From the NCBI GenBank assembly GCA_036563665.1, contig DATCLY010000036.1, positions 124,001 to 188,000 on the forward strand: 64,000 nt of DNA. The letters run 5' to 3'. Made by a program: the position numbers and the translations under genes. The DNA comes from FEN-1219 sp036563665 (lineage in GTDB: Bacteria > Pseudomonadota > Gammaproteobacteria > Steroidobacterales > Rariloculaceae). Within the stretch, counting starts at the first letter, position 1, and the number at the start of each line of letters is the position of its first letter. A model generated the notes under the pieces. That model ran no database searches. It worked only from the letters and a program-made list of their open reading frames with translations, and was not told the origin of the DNA. Below, piece by piece: positions 52,121 to 61,163 of the stretch.

Positions 52121-53551
52121 ATGACGTTCGACACTCTGCTCGCGATCACGCCTTTCCCCGCGATCTCCGCCTTGCTGTGGATCGTCCTCGCCGTCGCCGT
52201 GCTGTATCTCTCGCGCGGCACGGCGCAGAAGGTGATCGCCATCGTGTGCGAAGCGCTGCACGAGGTTGCTCGCACGGCCGCGCAAGCCGTGCAGTCGGCG
52301 GAGCAACGCCTCGCGGCGCGCAATCGCGAGGTGCTGCTCGCGGCAGGCCGCGAGGCGAAGGAGCGCATCGTGGAGCGCGAGTTCGACCGCATCGCGGATG
52401 CCGTGCACCGCGACCTCGCGGGCTACCCCGCGCTCCAGCGTGCGCTGAGCGAGGCCATCGCCCGCATCGAGGAAGACCATCAGCAGGCGGCGCAAGTGCC
52501 GCCGGAGCCTCCGGGATGGACCAAGGCCGTGGAGGCGATGGCCAAGCTCGATGCGAAGAAGGACGCGTCGGTGGCCGAGATCCTCGCCGACATCCACGAC
52601 TCCATCGTGAAGGCGCAGGGCAACGCGCTCACCGAGTACCGGGCCGCCACGCGCCGGCGGCACGAGCTGCTGCGGCGCATGATGCCGCAGTGGCGCATCG
52701 TGCAGCAGACGCTCGCGCGCGCCACGAAGAGCGTGGAGAGCATCCTCGAGCGCTCGCGGGCGATCGACCGGCACCTCCAGGAATACCGCGAGATCGTGCA
52801 GGGCACGGAGCGGGCCACGCAGGTGCTGTCGTCGTCGTCGCTGGTGCAGTTCTTCGTGTCGGCGCTCGTGCTCGCCGTGGCCGTGGGCGGCGCCGCCATC
52901 AACTTCTCGCTCATCGCCCGGCCGATGGCCGAGATGGTGGGCGGCACCACGTTCATCGGCGACTTCCGTACGTCGGAGATCGCGGCCCTCGTGATCATCA
53001 TGGTGGAGATCTCGATGGGCCTGTTCCTGATGGAGTCGCTGCGGATCACGCGGCTGTTCCCCGTGATCGGCGCGCTGTCCGACAAGGCGCGCGTGCGCAT
53101 GGTGGCGGTCACGCTCGTGATCCTGTTGCTGCTCGCGTCCGTGGAGGCGGGCCTCGCCTACATGCGCGAGCTCCTCATGCAGGACGAGCTCGCGACCGCG
53201 GAGCTCCTGCGCGGCGGCGAAGCGATCGTGCAGAGCGATTACCTCTGGATCACCACGGCGGCGCAGATGGGCATGGGCTTCACGCTCCCGTTCGCGCTGG
53301 TGTTCGTGGCGATTCCGCTCGAGACGTTCGTGCATTCGCTGCGCACGGTGCTCGGTCTATGCGGCATCGGCGTGCTGAAGACCGTGCACCTCCTGCTGCG
53401 CCTGCTCGGGACGCTGTTCACGCACCTGGGCACGGTGCTGGTGCGGCTCTACGACATCCCCATCTTCATGCCGCTCTGGATCGAGGCCGCGTACCGGAAG
53501 CGGGAGTCGTCCGAGCGGCGCCGGGACGGCTACGCGGAGGCGCGGCAATGA
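52121..53551 (+). CDS. Unrecognised coiled-coil polytopic membrane protein controlled by a c-di-GMP riboswitch
   Basis: 476 aa; I do not recognise the family. One membrane helix near the N-terminus (about 14-31) is followed by a long charged helical region (about 40-230) likely forming coiled coils. Four further helices lie at about 242-263, 287-306, 325-346 and 376-399, with a basic C-terminus. The layout faintly recalls ion-channel or MotA/TolQ-like stators but no signature is present. It is first of three coupled genes with a VWA-like lipoprotein and a SleB-type hydrolase, and its ribosome site lies in the riboswitch hairpin. I infer a role in envelope remodelling in response to c-di-GMP. 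Confidence 0.88.
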   Translation: MTFDTLLAITPFPAISALLWIVLAVAVLYLSRGTAQKVIAIVCEALHEVARTAAQAVQSAEQRLAARNREVLLAAGREAKERIVEREFDRIADAVHRDLAGYPALQRALSEAIARIEEDHQQAAQVPPEPPGWTKAVEAMAKLDAKKDASVAEILADIHDSIVKAQGNALTEYRAATRRRHELLRRMMPQWRIVQQTLARATKSVESILERSRAIDRHLQEYREIVQGTERATQVLSSSSLVQFFVSALVLAVAVGGAAINFSLIARPMAEMVGGTTFIGDFRTSEIAALVIIMVEISMGLFLMESLRITRLFPVIGALSDKARVRMVAVTLVILLLLASVEAGLAYMRELLMQDELATAELLRGGEAIVQSDYLWITTAAQMGMGFTLPFALVFVAIPLETFVHSLRTVLGLCGIGVLKTVHLLLRLLGTLFTHLGTVLVRLYDIPIFMPLWIEAAYRKRESSERRRDGYAEARQ

Positions 53552-54201
53552 GAGCGATCGGGTTCTGCGCGGCGGTGCTCGCCGCCGCGCTCGCGGCCGG
53601 CTGCACGAGCAGCCCGCGGCCGCGCAACTCGGGCATCTATCTGCTGCTCGACACGTCCGGCACCTACCGCCAGGAGCTCGACAAGGCCGAGCAGATCATC
53701 AACTACACGCTCGCGCGGCTCGAGCCGAACGACTCGTTCGCGGTGGCGCGCATCGACACCGGCAGCTTCAGCGAGAAGGACATCATCGCCAAGGTGACCA
53801 TCGACGACCGCCCGAGCACCGCCAACATGCAGAAGCGGCAGTTCTCGAAGACCGTGGCCGCGTTCCTCGACGAGGTGGAGCCGGCGCGGCACACCGACAT
53901 CACGGGCGGGCTGCTGCAGGCCGTGGAGTTCCTGAACGAGAAGGACACCGGACGGAAGACGGTGCTGATCTTCTCCGACCTCGAGGAGGACCTCGAGGAA
54001 GGCTACGTGCGGGACATCTCCGTGCCGCTCCATGGCTTCGAGATCGTGGCGCTCAACGTGACGAAGCTGCGCACCGACAACATGGAGCCGCGCCGTTATC
54101 TCGAGCGGCTCGAGGAGTGGCGCAGGCGCGTGGAGTCGGAAGGCGGCACGTGGCGGGTCATCAACGATCTCGACCGGCTCGAGGGCCTGCTGTCGAGCTG
54201 A
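53548..54201 (+). CDS. VWA-like lipoprotein
   Basis: 217 aa with lipobox LAAALAAGC (Cys19) and a von Willebrand A-like domain (about 30-190). The MIDAS-type motif is DTSGT (Asp35), followed by LARLEPNDSFAVARIDTGSF, a DITGGLLQAVEFL segment with a candidate third metal ligand and VLIFSDLEEDLEEG. It probably sits on the periplasmic face of a membrane as an adhesion or scaffold module. The ATG at 53548 overlaps the stop of the membrane-protein gene (ATGA), so expression should follow the riboswitch. Confidence 0.88.
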   Translation: MRAIGFCAAVLAAALAAGCTSSPRPRNSGIYLLLDTSGTYRQELDKAEQIINYTLARLEPNDSFAVARIDTGSFSEKDIIAKVTIDDRPSTANMQKRQFSKTVAAFLDEVEPARHTDITGGLLQAVEFLNEKDTGRKTVLIFSDLEEDLEEGYVRDISVPLHGFEIVALNVTKLRTDNMEPRRYLERLEEWRRRVESEGGTWRVINDLDRLEGLLSS

Positions 54202-54243
54202 AGCCCGAACGGGCACGCTTTCGACTCGGAGCGACGCAAGACC

Positions 54244-54807
54244 GTGCGCGAGCTCCTCGCCGACTGGCGGTACCGGCTGCTTTTCCACTGGTACGCCTGG
54301 GAGAAGGGCAACGTGGTGTTCTTCTCCCTGCTGCCTCTGCCGGTCGTGCTGCTCGGCTTCCTGGTGCATTTCGCGTACGAGGACTGGAGCCGCATCGAGG
54401 CGGAGCGGCGACGCCGCGTCGATCTGCAGTGCCTGGCCGAAAACGTCTACTACGAGGCCCGCGGCGAGCCCGTGAGCGGCCAGTACGCGGTGGCCGAGGT
54501 GACGATGAACCGCGTGCGGGCCAGACAGTTCCCGTCGACCGTCTGCGACGTGGTGCACGAGAAGCGCTGGGATCCGCTCCGCAAGCGGCTCGTGGGGGCG
54601 TTTTCGTGGACCGAGCTCGAGCGCCTGCCTCGCCCGCGCGGTCCCGCCTGGGACCGGGCGCGCGCCGTGGCCGAGGCCGTCTACGATCAGAAGGAAGCGC
54701 CGCGGGTGGAAGGCGCGCTCTACTACCACGCCGAGCACATCGAGCCGAGCTGGGCGAAAGAGAAGCGGCTCGTGGCGGAGATCGGCAGGCACCGCTTCTA
54801 CCGGTGA
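54244..54807 (+). CDS. SleB-type cell-wall hydrolase (Hydrolase_2) with N-terminal membrane anchor
   Basis: 187 aa. An N-terminal helix (about 23-45, VVFFSLLPLPVVLLGFLVHF) anchors a SleB/Hydrolase_2 domain (about 60-187) with CLAENVYYEARGE (catalytic Glu in the AEN motif) and GQYAVAEVTMNRV, SWTELERL-type loop and YYHAEHIEPSWA. Such enzymes are lytic transglycosylases or amidases acting on peptidoglycan. The GTG at 54244 has GGAG about 10 bases upstream. It is 42 bases after the VWA gene and probably belongs to the riboswitch operon. Confidence 0.88.
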   Translation: MRELLADWRYRLLFHWYAWEKGNVVFFSLLPLPVVLLGFLVHFAYEDWSRIEAERRRRVDLQCLAENVYYEARGEPVSGQYAVAEVTMNRVRARQFPSTVCDVVHEKRWDPLRKRLVGAFSWTELERLPRPRGPAWDRARAVAEAVYDQKEAPRVEGALYYHAEHIEPSWAKEKRLVAEIGRHRFYR

Positions 54808-54838
54808 CCGTGTCCGCGCCGTAATGTCGCCTCTGCTT

Positions 54839-54867
54839 GCTTCCTGCTACGCTCTGGCGCAGGAAGC
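54839..54867. other. 9-bp perfect inverted repeat in the leader of the SIMPL gene
   Basis: GCTTCCTGC (54839-54847) and GCAGGAAGC (54859-54867) separated by 11 bases. It lies 21 bases before the SIMPL-protein ATG, so it could be an operator or an RNA hairpin. It might also end transcription of the preceding operon. Confidence 0.5.
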
Positions 54868-54887
54868 CAAGGACAGCGAGGCGCGAC

Positions 54888-55661
54888 ATGGTGAAAGCGA
54901 TGGGTGGATCTCTCGGCGGTGCGCTCGCCATCGGCCTGCTCGCGGGCACGGCGTTCGCGCAGCCCGGCACGCCGGGAGACGGGCACATGATGGGCATGCG
55001 CGGGCCCACGATCACGGTGTCCGGCACCGGCGAGGTCGAGGCCGACCCGGATCACGCCGTGGTGCGCCTCGGGGTCACGGGCGAGGCGGAGGAAGCCGCG
55101 GCCGCGCAGGAGCAGGTGAACCAGGTGATGGCCCGCGTGCTGCAGGCCATGCGCCGGCTCGACGTGCCGGAGAGTGACGTGCGCACCGAGCAGCTGTCGC
55201 TCTACCCGGTGTATGGCAATCCGGTGCCGGGCCGCGAGGCCCGCGAGCCGCAGATCACCGGATACCGCGCGAGCAACGTGGTCGCGATCGCGCTCGACGA
55301 CCTCGGCAAGGTCGGCGACGTGATCGACGCCGGCATCGAGGCCGGGGCGAATCAGTTGCAGGGGGTGTCGTTCACCATCCGCGACGACGCGAAGGCGCGC
55401 GCCGAGGCGCTGCGGCTCGCCGTGCAGAAGGCCCGCGCCGAAGCCGACGCCGTCGCGGGCGCGATGGGCGTGACGATCGAGGGCGTGAACCAGGTCGTGG
55501 TGGGCGGCTACAGCGTGCAGCCGCCGCAGCCGTACGTGGACATGCGCAGGGCCGCGCTGGCCGAATCCACGCCGGTCCAGCCCGGCCAGGTGACGGTCGC
55601 CGCCAGCGTGACCGTCACGTACAACCTCCGCGAGGGCGCGGGCCCCGGCCGCAACCGCTGA
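54888..55661 (+). CDS. Exported SIMPL-domain (DUF541) protein
   Basis: 257 aa with signal peptide (about 1-25, ending AFAQ) and a SIMPL/DUF541 domain (about 40-245). Typical segments are ITVSGTGEVEADPDHAVVRLGV at the start, VRTEQLSLYPVY, ITGYRASNVVAI and TVAASVTVTYNL at the end. SIMPL proteins are periplasmic or outer-membrane-associated and of uncertain function, with oligomeric rings known in some species. The ATG at 54888 is preferred because it precedes the signal; GAGG lies eight bases upstream. Confidence 0.88.
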   Translation: MVKAMGGSLGGALAIGLLAGTAFAQPGTPGDGHMMGMRGPTITVSGTGEVEADPDHAVVRLGVTGEAEEAAAAQEQVNQVMARVLQAMRRLDVPESDVRTEQLSLYPVYGNPVPGREAREPQITGYRASNVVAIALDDLGKVGDVIDAGIEAGANQLQGVSFTIRDDAKARAEALRLAVQKARAEADAVAGAMGVTIEGVNQVVVGGYSVQPPQPYVDMRRAALAESTPVQPGQVTVAASVTVTYNLREGAGPGRNR

Positions 55662-55675
55662 CGCCCGTTGCACGG

Positions 55676-55917
55676 GTAGGAGCGGCTTTCCAGCCGCGAT
55701 CTTCAAAACGCGCAACGCCGCGCGAACGTGTCGCGGCGTGGATCGCATGTGCCCCTTCCAGCAGGCTCGCGCACATGGATGTGCGCGAGCCTGCCTACAC
55801 GGATGTATTCACGGCGGTGCTGGAAGGGGCACATGCGAGCCGCGCCACCTGCGGTGACGCAAGAATCGCGGCTGGAAAGCCGCTCCCACAGGCGAAGATC
55901 GCGGCTGGTAAGCCGCG
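55676..55917. mobile_element. Composite REP-flanked element, copy 3 (inverted)
   Basis: Left REP unit 55676-55704, right inverted unit 55862-55891 and an extra partial unit 55894-55917. The middle is the reverse complement of copies 1-2, with a 21-bp perfect inverted repeat (55743-55763 and 55818-55838). The inner hairpin GGCTCGCGCACAT/ATGTGCGCGAGCC is 13 bp perfect. It fills the gap between convergent genes. Confidence 0.8.
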
Positions 55918-55924
55918 TGTTCGT

Positions 55925-56326
55925 CTATCCCGCGAGCGGCCACAGCGCGCCGAGCGGGTGGTGCGAGCGCGCGATCGACACGATCGCGCCGAACACGGCG
56001 AGCGCGGCGATCCAGCAGAAGAACTTGCCGACGACCGTGCGCGCGCGCTTCAGCGCGAAGCTGCCGAGCACGATGTACACCACGACCAGCAGCACTTTGG
56101 CGGTGAGCCACGCCTGCTGGAACGGGTACTGCGACAGCATCCACGACAGCATGAGCGCCGCCGCGAGCAGCACCGTGTCGATGGTGTAGGACAGATATCG
56201 CAGCGGCGCCGCCATACCCCACCGCGCGCCGCTCAGCACAGCGAGCCCGCGCACGAAGAACAGCAGGCCGCTCGCGGCCACGGCAGAAACGTGCACGAGC
56301 TTCACGTCCGCGTAGAGCTCGATCAC
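55925..56326 (-). CDS. SirB-family inner-membrane protein
   Basis: 133 aa with four membrane segments, matching the SirB2-like family (ELYADVKLVHVSAVAASG at the start, LRYLSYTIDTVLLAAAL, then AWLTAKVLLVVVYIVLGSFAL). Function unknown; relatives in other proteobacteria occur near redox genes. The GTG at 56326 lies 11 bases after the NO reductase stop on the same strand, so it is the second gene of a two-gene operon. Confidence 0.85.
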   Translation of the reverse strand: MIELYADVKLVHVSAVAASGLLFFVRGLAVLSGARWGMAAPLRYLSYTIDTVLLAAALMLSWMLSQYPFQQAWLTAKVLLVVVYIVLGSFALKRARTVVGKFFCWIAALAVFGAIVSIARSHHPLGALWPLAG

Positions 56327-56337
56327 GGTGCGACCGC

Positions 56338-58617
56338 TCAGCGCTCCGCGGGCTGCGTGCCGGCGGGGACCGCTTCCTCGCGGCGCGGCACCAGCCACAG
56401 TCGCACGACGAACCAGGCGAACATCACCGCCCCGGCCGCGAACACGACGTCGCCCGGCACGCGCAGCCACACCAGCAGCTCGACGATCGGCTGCTGCATG
56501 AACTGCTCGGACCGCGCGTACCAGTACCCGTTGTCGATGGCGGCGAGGAGCTGCAGCGTGCCGAGCGGCAGCAAGGTGAGCGCCGCCATGAGCGCGAGGC
56601 CGATGTTCAGGCTCCAGAACGCCGCCGAGAGCAGCCGCTCGTTCCAGTGCAGCCCCGGCCGCAGCCCGCGCAGGCAGAACAGCACGAGCCCGATGCCGAG
56701 CATCCCGTACACGCCGAACAGCGCGGTGTGGCCGTGCAGCGGCGTGAGGTTCAGCCCCTGCATGTAGTAGAGCGCGAGCGGCGGATTGATGAGGAACCCG
56801 AACAGGCCCGCGCCGACGAGGTTCCAGAACGCCACCGCCACGAAGAACAGGATCGGCCAGCGGTAGCGTGCCATCCACGGCGTCGCCCGTCCGAGCCTGT
56901 ACGTGTGATACGCCTCGAAGCCCAGGTAGGCGAGCGGCACCACCTCGAGCGCGGAGAAGCTCGCGCCGATGGCGAGCACGGCCGTCGGCGTGCCGGCGAA
57001 GTAGAGGTGATGGAGCGTGCCCAGCACGCCCCCCGCCATGAACACGATGGTGGCGAACAGCACCGCGACGGTGGCGCTCTGCGGGCGCAGCAGGCCGAGC
57101 CGCGTGAACAGGAACGCGGTGACGGCGGTGGCGAACACCTCGAAGAACCCTTCCACCCACAGGTGCACGAGCCACCAGCGCCAGTACTCGACCATCGACA
57201 GGTGCGTGCCCTCGTTCCACAGCAGCGCCGCGCCGTAGAAGAGCCCGATGGCCGTGGCCGACAGGAACAGCAGCCCCACGATGGACCTGGTGTCGCCGCC
57301 CTTCGTGATGGCGGGCCACAGGGCTCGGCCCACGAGCGTGAGCCACAGCATCAATCCCGCGAACAGGCCCCACTGCCAGAAGCGGCCGGTGTCCGCGTAC
57401 TCGAAGCCCTGGTGGCCGAACCAGAAGTTGCTCTCGAGCCCGAGCGTCTGCTGCACCGCGAGCCACTGCCCGGAGAACCCGCCCACCACGATCACGAGCA
57501 GGGCGACGAAGAGCACGTTCACGCCGAGCCGCTGGAAGCGCGGCTCGTGCCCCGACACGGCCGGCCCGATGTACAGGCCGGTGCCGAGCCACGCGGTGGC
57601 GATCCAGAGCACCGCGAGCTGCGTGTGCCAGGTGCGCGTGAGCGAGTAGGGCAGCACGTCGGCGAGCTCGAAGCCGTAGAGCTCCTGCCCCTCCACCTGG
57701 TAGTGCGCCGTGATCGCGCCGAGCAGGATCTGCACGAGGAACAGCGCGAGCACGAGCCAGAAATACTTGGCCGTCGCCTTCATCGACGGCGTCACCCGTA
57801 CCATCGCGAGCGGGTCCGAGGAGGGCGGCGTCGCCGGCTCCTCGGTGCGCCCGTGGGTCATGGCGTGATGCCAGCCGAGGAGCGCGATGCCTGCGATCAG
57901 GAACAGCACGCTGAACGCCGACCACAGGAACGTGCTCGCGGGCGGTCGGTTGCCGATGAGCGGCTCGCCGGGCCAGTTGTTGGTGTAGGTGATGCGCGAA
58001 TCCGGCCGGTTGGTGGCTGCCGCCCACGCCGTCCACCAGAAGAACGCGGTCAACGCGCGTCGACTCGCCTCGTCCGGCACCGTGCCTTCGCGCATCGCAT
58101 ACGCCTGGCGCAGCGCCGCGGTCGCCGGATCGTCGCCGAACAGGCTCTCGTAATGCGCGGCCACGGCGGCGACCGCCGCCGCCCGATCGGCATCGAGCAT
58201 GATGGTGCCCGTGCTCGGATCGTAGGTGTTCGTCCGCAGGCGGGTCTCGAGGCGGCCCTGCAGGGCCGCCCGCTGCTCGGCGGGGAGGTCCGCGTAGCTC
58301 TCCGCGCCCATGTCCCGCGCCCACCGGTCGAGGACCGCCACGGCTTCCCGATGCAGCCAGTCGGCGCTCCAGTCCGGGGCCACGTAGCTGCCGTGCCCCC
58401 AGATGGAGCCGAGCTGCATGCCGCCGATCGACTGCCAGACGCGCCGCCCGCGCCGAATGTCCTCGGCCGTGTAGATGGTTGCGCCGTCGGGACCCGCCAC
58501 GCGCTCGGGAAGCGGCGGCGCCTGTCGATAGATCTCGCCGCCGATGAAGAGCAGAACGCCGAACGAAGCGGCGAGCAGCGCTCCGAGGGCGATCCAGAGA
58601 TTGCGTGGGCTATTCAT
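56338..58617 (-). CDS. norB: Quinol-dependent nitric oxide reductase (qNOR)
   Basis: 759 aa single-subunit NO reductase that reduces NO to N2O at the inner membrane with quinol electrons. An N-terminal cytochrome-c-like extension (about 35-220, with heme motif absent as in qNOR) precedes the heme-copper-type domain with 12 or so helices: RTWHTQLAVLWIATAWL, WVEGFFEVFATA, LGTLHHLYFAG and LTPLHGHTALFGVYG, carrying the haem and FeB histidines. Length matches qNOR, not the two-subunit cNOR. A GATAAT hexamer 40 bases upstream may be its -10; no NorR gene is nearby. Detoxification is more likely than respiration given no other denitrification gene. Confidence 0.95.
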   Translation of the reverse strand: MNSPRNLWIALGALLAASFGVLLFIGGEIYRQAPPLPERVAGPDGATIYTAEDIRRGRRVWQSIGGMQLGSIWGHGSYVAPDWSADWLHREAVAVLDRWARDMGAESYADLPAEQRAALQGRLETRLRTNTYDPSTGTIMLDADRAAAVAAVAAHYESLFGDDPATAALRQAYAMREGTVPDEASRRALTAFFWWTAWAAATNRPDSRITYTNNWPGEPLIGNRPPASTFLWSAFSVLFLIAGIALLGWHHAMTHGRTEEPATPPSSDPLAMVRVTPSMKATAKYFWLVLALFLVQILLGAITAHYQVEGQELYGFELADVLPYSLTRTWHTQLAVLWIATAWLGTGLYIGPAVSGHEPRFQRLGVNVLFVALLVIVVGGFSGQWLAVQQTLGLESNFWFGHQGFEYADTGRFWQWGLFAGLMLWLTLVGRALWPAITKGGDTRSIVGLLFLSATAIGLFYGAALLWNEGTHLSMVEYWRWWLVHLWVEGFFEVFATAVTAFLFTRLGLLRPQSATVAVLFATIVFMAGGVLGTLHHLYFAGTPTAVLAIGASFSALEVVPLAYLGFEAYHTYRLGRATPWMARYRWPILFFVAVAFWNLVGAGLFGFLINPPLALYYMQGLNLTPLHGHTALFGVYGMLGIGLVLFCLRGLRPGLHWNERLLSAAFWSLNIGLALMAALTLLPLGTLQLLAAIDNGYWYARSEQFMQQPIVELLVWLRVPGDVVFAAGAVMFAWFVVRLWLVPRREEAVPAGTQPAER

Positions 58618-58721
58618 GCGTCCCCCTCCGTGAGCCCGTGCGCGAGCCCATTATCGGCAACGGCGGCCGCGGAGTGGAAGGAAGGATGCCGAATGCGGGC
58701 GCGCCGCCGGCCGCGTGGGGC

Positions 58722-61079
58722 TTACGCGCGCGCAGAGGCTTCGGTGCCGGCAGGAGGCTCTCCCGCGCCGCTCTCGGCCCGCGCGGGCTCGAGCTCGTTC
58801 ATCACCTCGTCCGCCACCACTTGCAGCAACGCGCGCTCGCTCTCGCTCAGCTTGCGCGGCCCGGTATCCACCACGCACAGCGAGCCGATCGCGTGGCCGT
58901 CGCGGGTGCGCAGCGGCGCGCCGGCATAGAATCGGATGCCGTGCTTCTTGAGGAACGGGTTGTTCGCGAAGCGCGGATCCTCGTTCGTGTCCTCGATCAC
59001 CACGACGTCGTTCGACCCGACGACGTGGCCGCAGATCGAGGTCTCGCGCGGGCTCTTGCCGGCCGCCGCGAGCTCCTTCGGCAGACCCGTCTGCGCCTTC
59101 CAGTGCTGATGGCGCTCGTCCACGATGCTCACCAGCGAGATCGGCACGTCGAACGTCTCGGCCAAGCGCTTGGTGAGCTGCTCCAGCCGCTCGGAGCGCG
59201 GCGCCTGGAGCACGCCGAGCTCGTCGATGGCCCGGAGGCGCTCCTTCTCGTCCGGCGGGAGCGGCGGCGTCGCGAACGAGTCCGGTTCCCGGCCCGCGGC
59301 GCGAACGACCGCCTCCACGGCCTCGCTCAGCACGCCCGCCGTCCACACGCCTTCGCCTGCGATGCCGGCCGCCGGCTGCTCCGCGCGGCCGCTCCAGAAG
59401 CCGATCAGGATCGGCGTGTCCGGCACCCGGCGCTTGAGCCGACGATAGGTTTGCCGCGCCGGGAGCAGCGAGGCGGCGTCGAGGTAGGAGAGGCACACCA
59501 CGTCGAAGTCGGCGAGCTCGCCGTTCGGCAGCTGCTCGCGCGCCAACGCTTCGGCCGGCACGACGCGCGCCTCGAAGCCCTGCCGCTCGAGGAGCTGCGC
59601 GAGCATGGCGGCGACGGCGAGGTCGAGGCCGGACTTTCCCGCGGCGCAGAGCACGGACTTGCCGGCGCCCGGCGCGGGGCGCTCCGCCGCCTCCGCCGTC
59701 CGGGGCTCGGGGTCCTGCTCGTCGGCGAGCTCCTCGATCACGTCGAGCACCGAGCGCGTCACCACGAAACGGCGCTCGGGCGTGAGGGCTCTGCGGCGAT
59801 CGTCCTCGGCGGCGAGCCTCAAGGCCGGCACCACGACCTCGTCGTAGAACTCCACGAGCGGCTTCTTCTCCAGATACTTCTCCGCGATCTCCACGTTCTC
59901 GTCCACGTCGCCCGCGAGCAGTCGCTGGTAGAAGCGCTCGGGCAGCGTGAGCGCCGGCGCGCTGCCGAGCAGCACGTCGAAGAACCGCAGGCTCGGGAAG
60001 TACCGGCCGACGACGGCGAGGCACACCGTGAGCGGCGTCGCGAGCAGCAGCCCGACGGGTCCCCAGAGCGCCGTCCAGAAGATCGCGGCCACGATGATGG
60101 CCACGGCCGAGATGCTCGTGCTCGAGCCGTACAGCCACGGCTCGACGAAGTTGTTGCTCACGAGCTCGATCACGAGGACGGCGCCCACGGTCAGGAGCAG
60201 CGTGGTCCAGCCCGGGTCCACGGCCACGGCGAGCAGGATGGGGAAGGACGCGGCGATCACGGGGCCGAGATACGGCAGGAAGCGCAGCAGGATCGCGAGC
60301 ACCGCCCACAGGAAGGCGTTCGGAATGCCGATGAAGTAGAGCGCGATGCCGAGCGGGATGCCGTACGTCACGTTCACGACGAGCTGCATGAGCAGATAGC
60401 GGCTCACGCGACGGCCGATCTCGTCGAGCGCCTCGGTGGTCACGCGCAGGTTCGGGCCGAGCAGGCGGATCAGCCGGTTCCGCAGGTCTTCCCGCTCGAG
60501 CAGGATGAAGATCACGAGCACGGCGGCGAGCCCGGCGCTGCCCAGCGGACCGAGCACCGGTGCGGCGAACTCGACGAGCACGTCGTAGGGCGACGGCGGC
60601 GGCTCGCGCATCTGCACGACGGGCACTTCCGACTGCTCGGCAGGCGCAGGCTCGATCTCCTCCCGAAGGTCCTGCACCATGTTCGAGAGCCGGTCCACCG
60701 CGCCGCCGCCCGGCGACGCCTCGCGCAGCCCCTGGAGCTTCGCCTGGATGTTGCGCTGGTAGTTCGGCAGCTCCATCGCGAGCTGCGTGACCTGCAGCCC
60801 CACGAGCACCGCGAACGCGCCGATCAGCAGGAATGCGCCGACGGCGGTGACGACGACCGAGACGTTCCGGCCCAAGCCGATCCGAGTCAGCCGGTTCACC
60901 ACGGGCGCCAGCACGAACGACAGCAGGATCGCCACGGCGATGGGCATCAGCACGCCGCGGCCGATATAGAGGATCGCCACGACCAGCGCGAGGCCGGCGG
61001 TGGTTGTGAGCCAGGACGTTCCCGGTCGGAGGGCGACATCGGCCCGGTCCGGGGCGTCGGTGCGGGTGAGTCGCTCCAT
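58722..61079 (-). CDS. AI-2E family transporter fused to B12-binding-like and GAF domains
   Basis: 785 aa. Residues 1-365 are an AI-2E/PerM-type permease with about eight helices and typical segments LVVNVTYGIPLGIALY and LLRFLPYLGPVIAA. A linker leads to a region of B12-binding-like fold (about 440-560, SVLCAAGKSGLDLAVAAMLA, DFDVVCLSYLD) without the DxHxxG cobalamin motif, then a GAF domain (about 600-750: ISLVSIVDERHQHWKAQTGLP, GSLCVVDTGPR). The fusion suggests a ligand- or redox-sensing permease or a sensory membrane protein; the solute is unknown. The ATG at 61079 lacks a clear ribosome site. Confidence 0.88.
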   Translation of the reverse strand: MERLTRTDAPDRADVALRPGTSWLTTTAGLALVVAILYIGRGVLMPIAVAILLSFVLAPVVNRLTRIGLGRNVSVVVTAVGAFLLIGAFAVLVGLQVTQLAMELPNYQRNIQAKLQGLREASPGGGAVDRLSNMVQDLREEIEPAPAEQSEVPVVQMREPPPSPYDVLVEFAAPVLGPLGSAGLAAVLVIFILLEREDLRNRLIRLLGPNLRVTTEALDEIGRRVSRYLLMQLVVNVTYGIPLGIALYFIGIPNAFLWAVLAILLRFLPYLGPVIAASFPILLAVAVDPGWTTLLLTVGAVLVIELVSNNFVEPWLYGSSTSISAVAIIVAAIFWTALWGPVGLLLATPLTVCLAVVGRYFPSLRFFDVLLGSAPALTLPERFYQRLLAGDVDENVEIAEKYLEKKPLVEFYDEVVVPALRLAAEDDRRRALTPERRFVVTRSVLDVIEELADEQDPEPRTAEAAERPAPGAGKSVLCAAGKSGLDLAVAAMLAQLLERQGFEARVVPAEALAREQLPNGELADFDVVCLSYLDAASLLPARQTYRRLKRRVPDTPILIGFWSGRAEQPAAGIAGEGVWTAGVLSEAVEAVVRAAGREPDSFATPPLPPDEKERLRAIDELGVLQAPRSERLEQLTKRLAETFDVPISLVSIVDERHQHWKAQTGLPKELAAAGKSPRETSICGHVVGSNDVVVIEDTNEDPRFANNPFLKKHGIRFYAGAPLRTRDGHAIGSLCVVDTGPRKLSESERALLQVVADEVMNELEPARAESGAGEPPAGTEASARA

Positions 61080-61163
61080 CGCTGGTTGCGTTGGAGCAAG
61101 TTGCGTGCCACCGGAAGACGGCGTCGCCTGGAAAGCCCCCTACGGGGCCGCGAAACGAAGACC

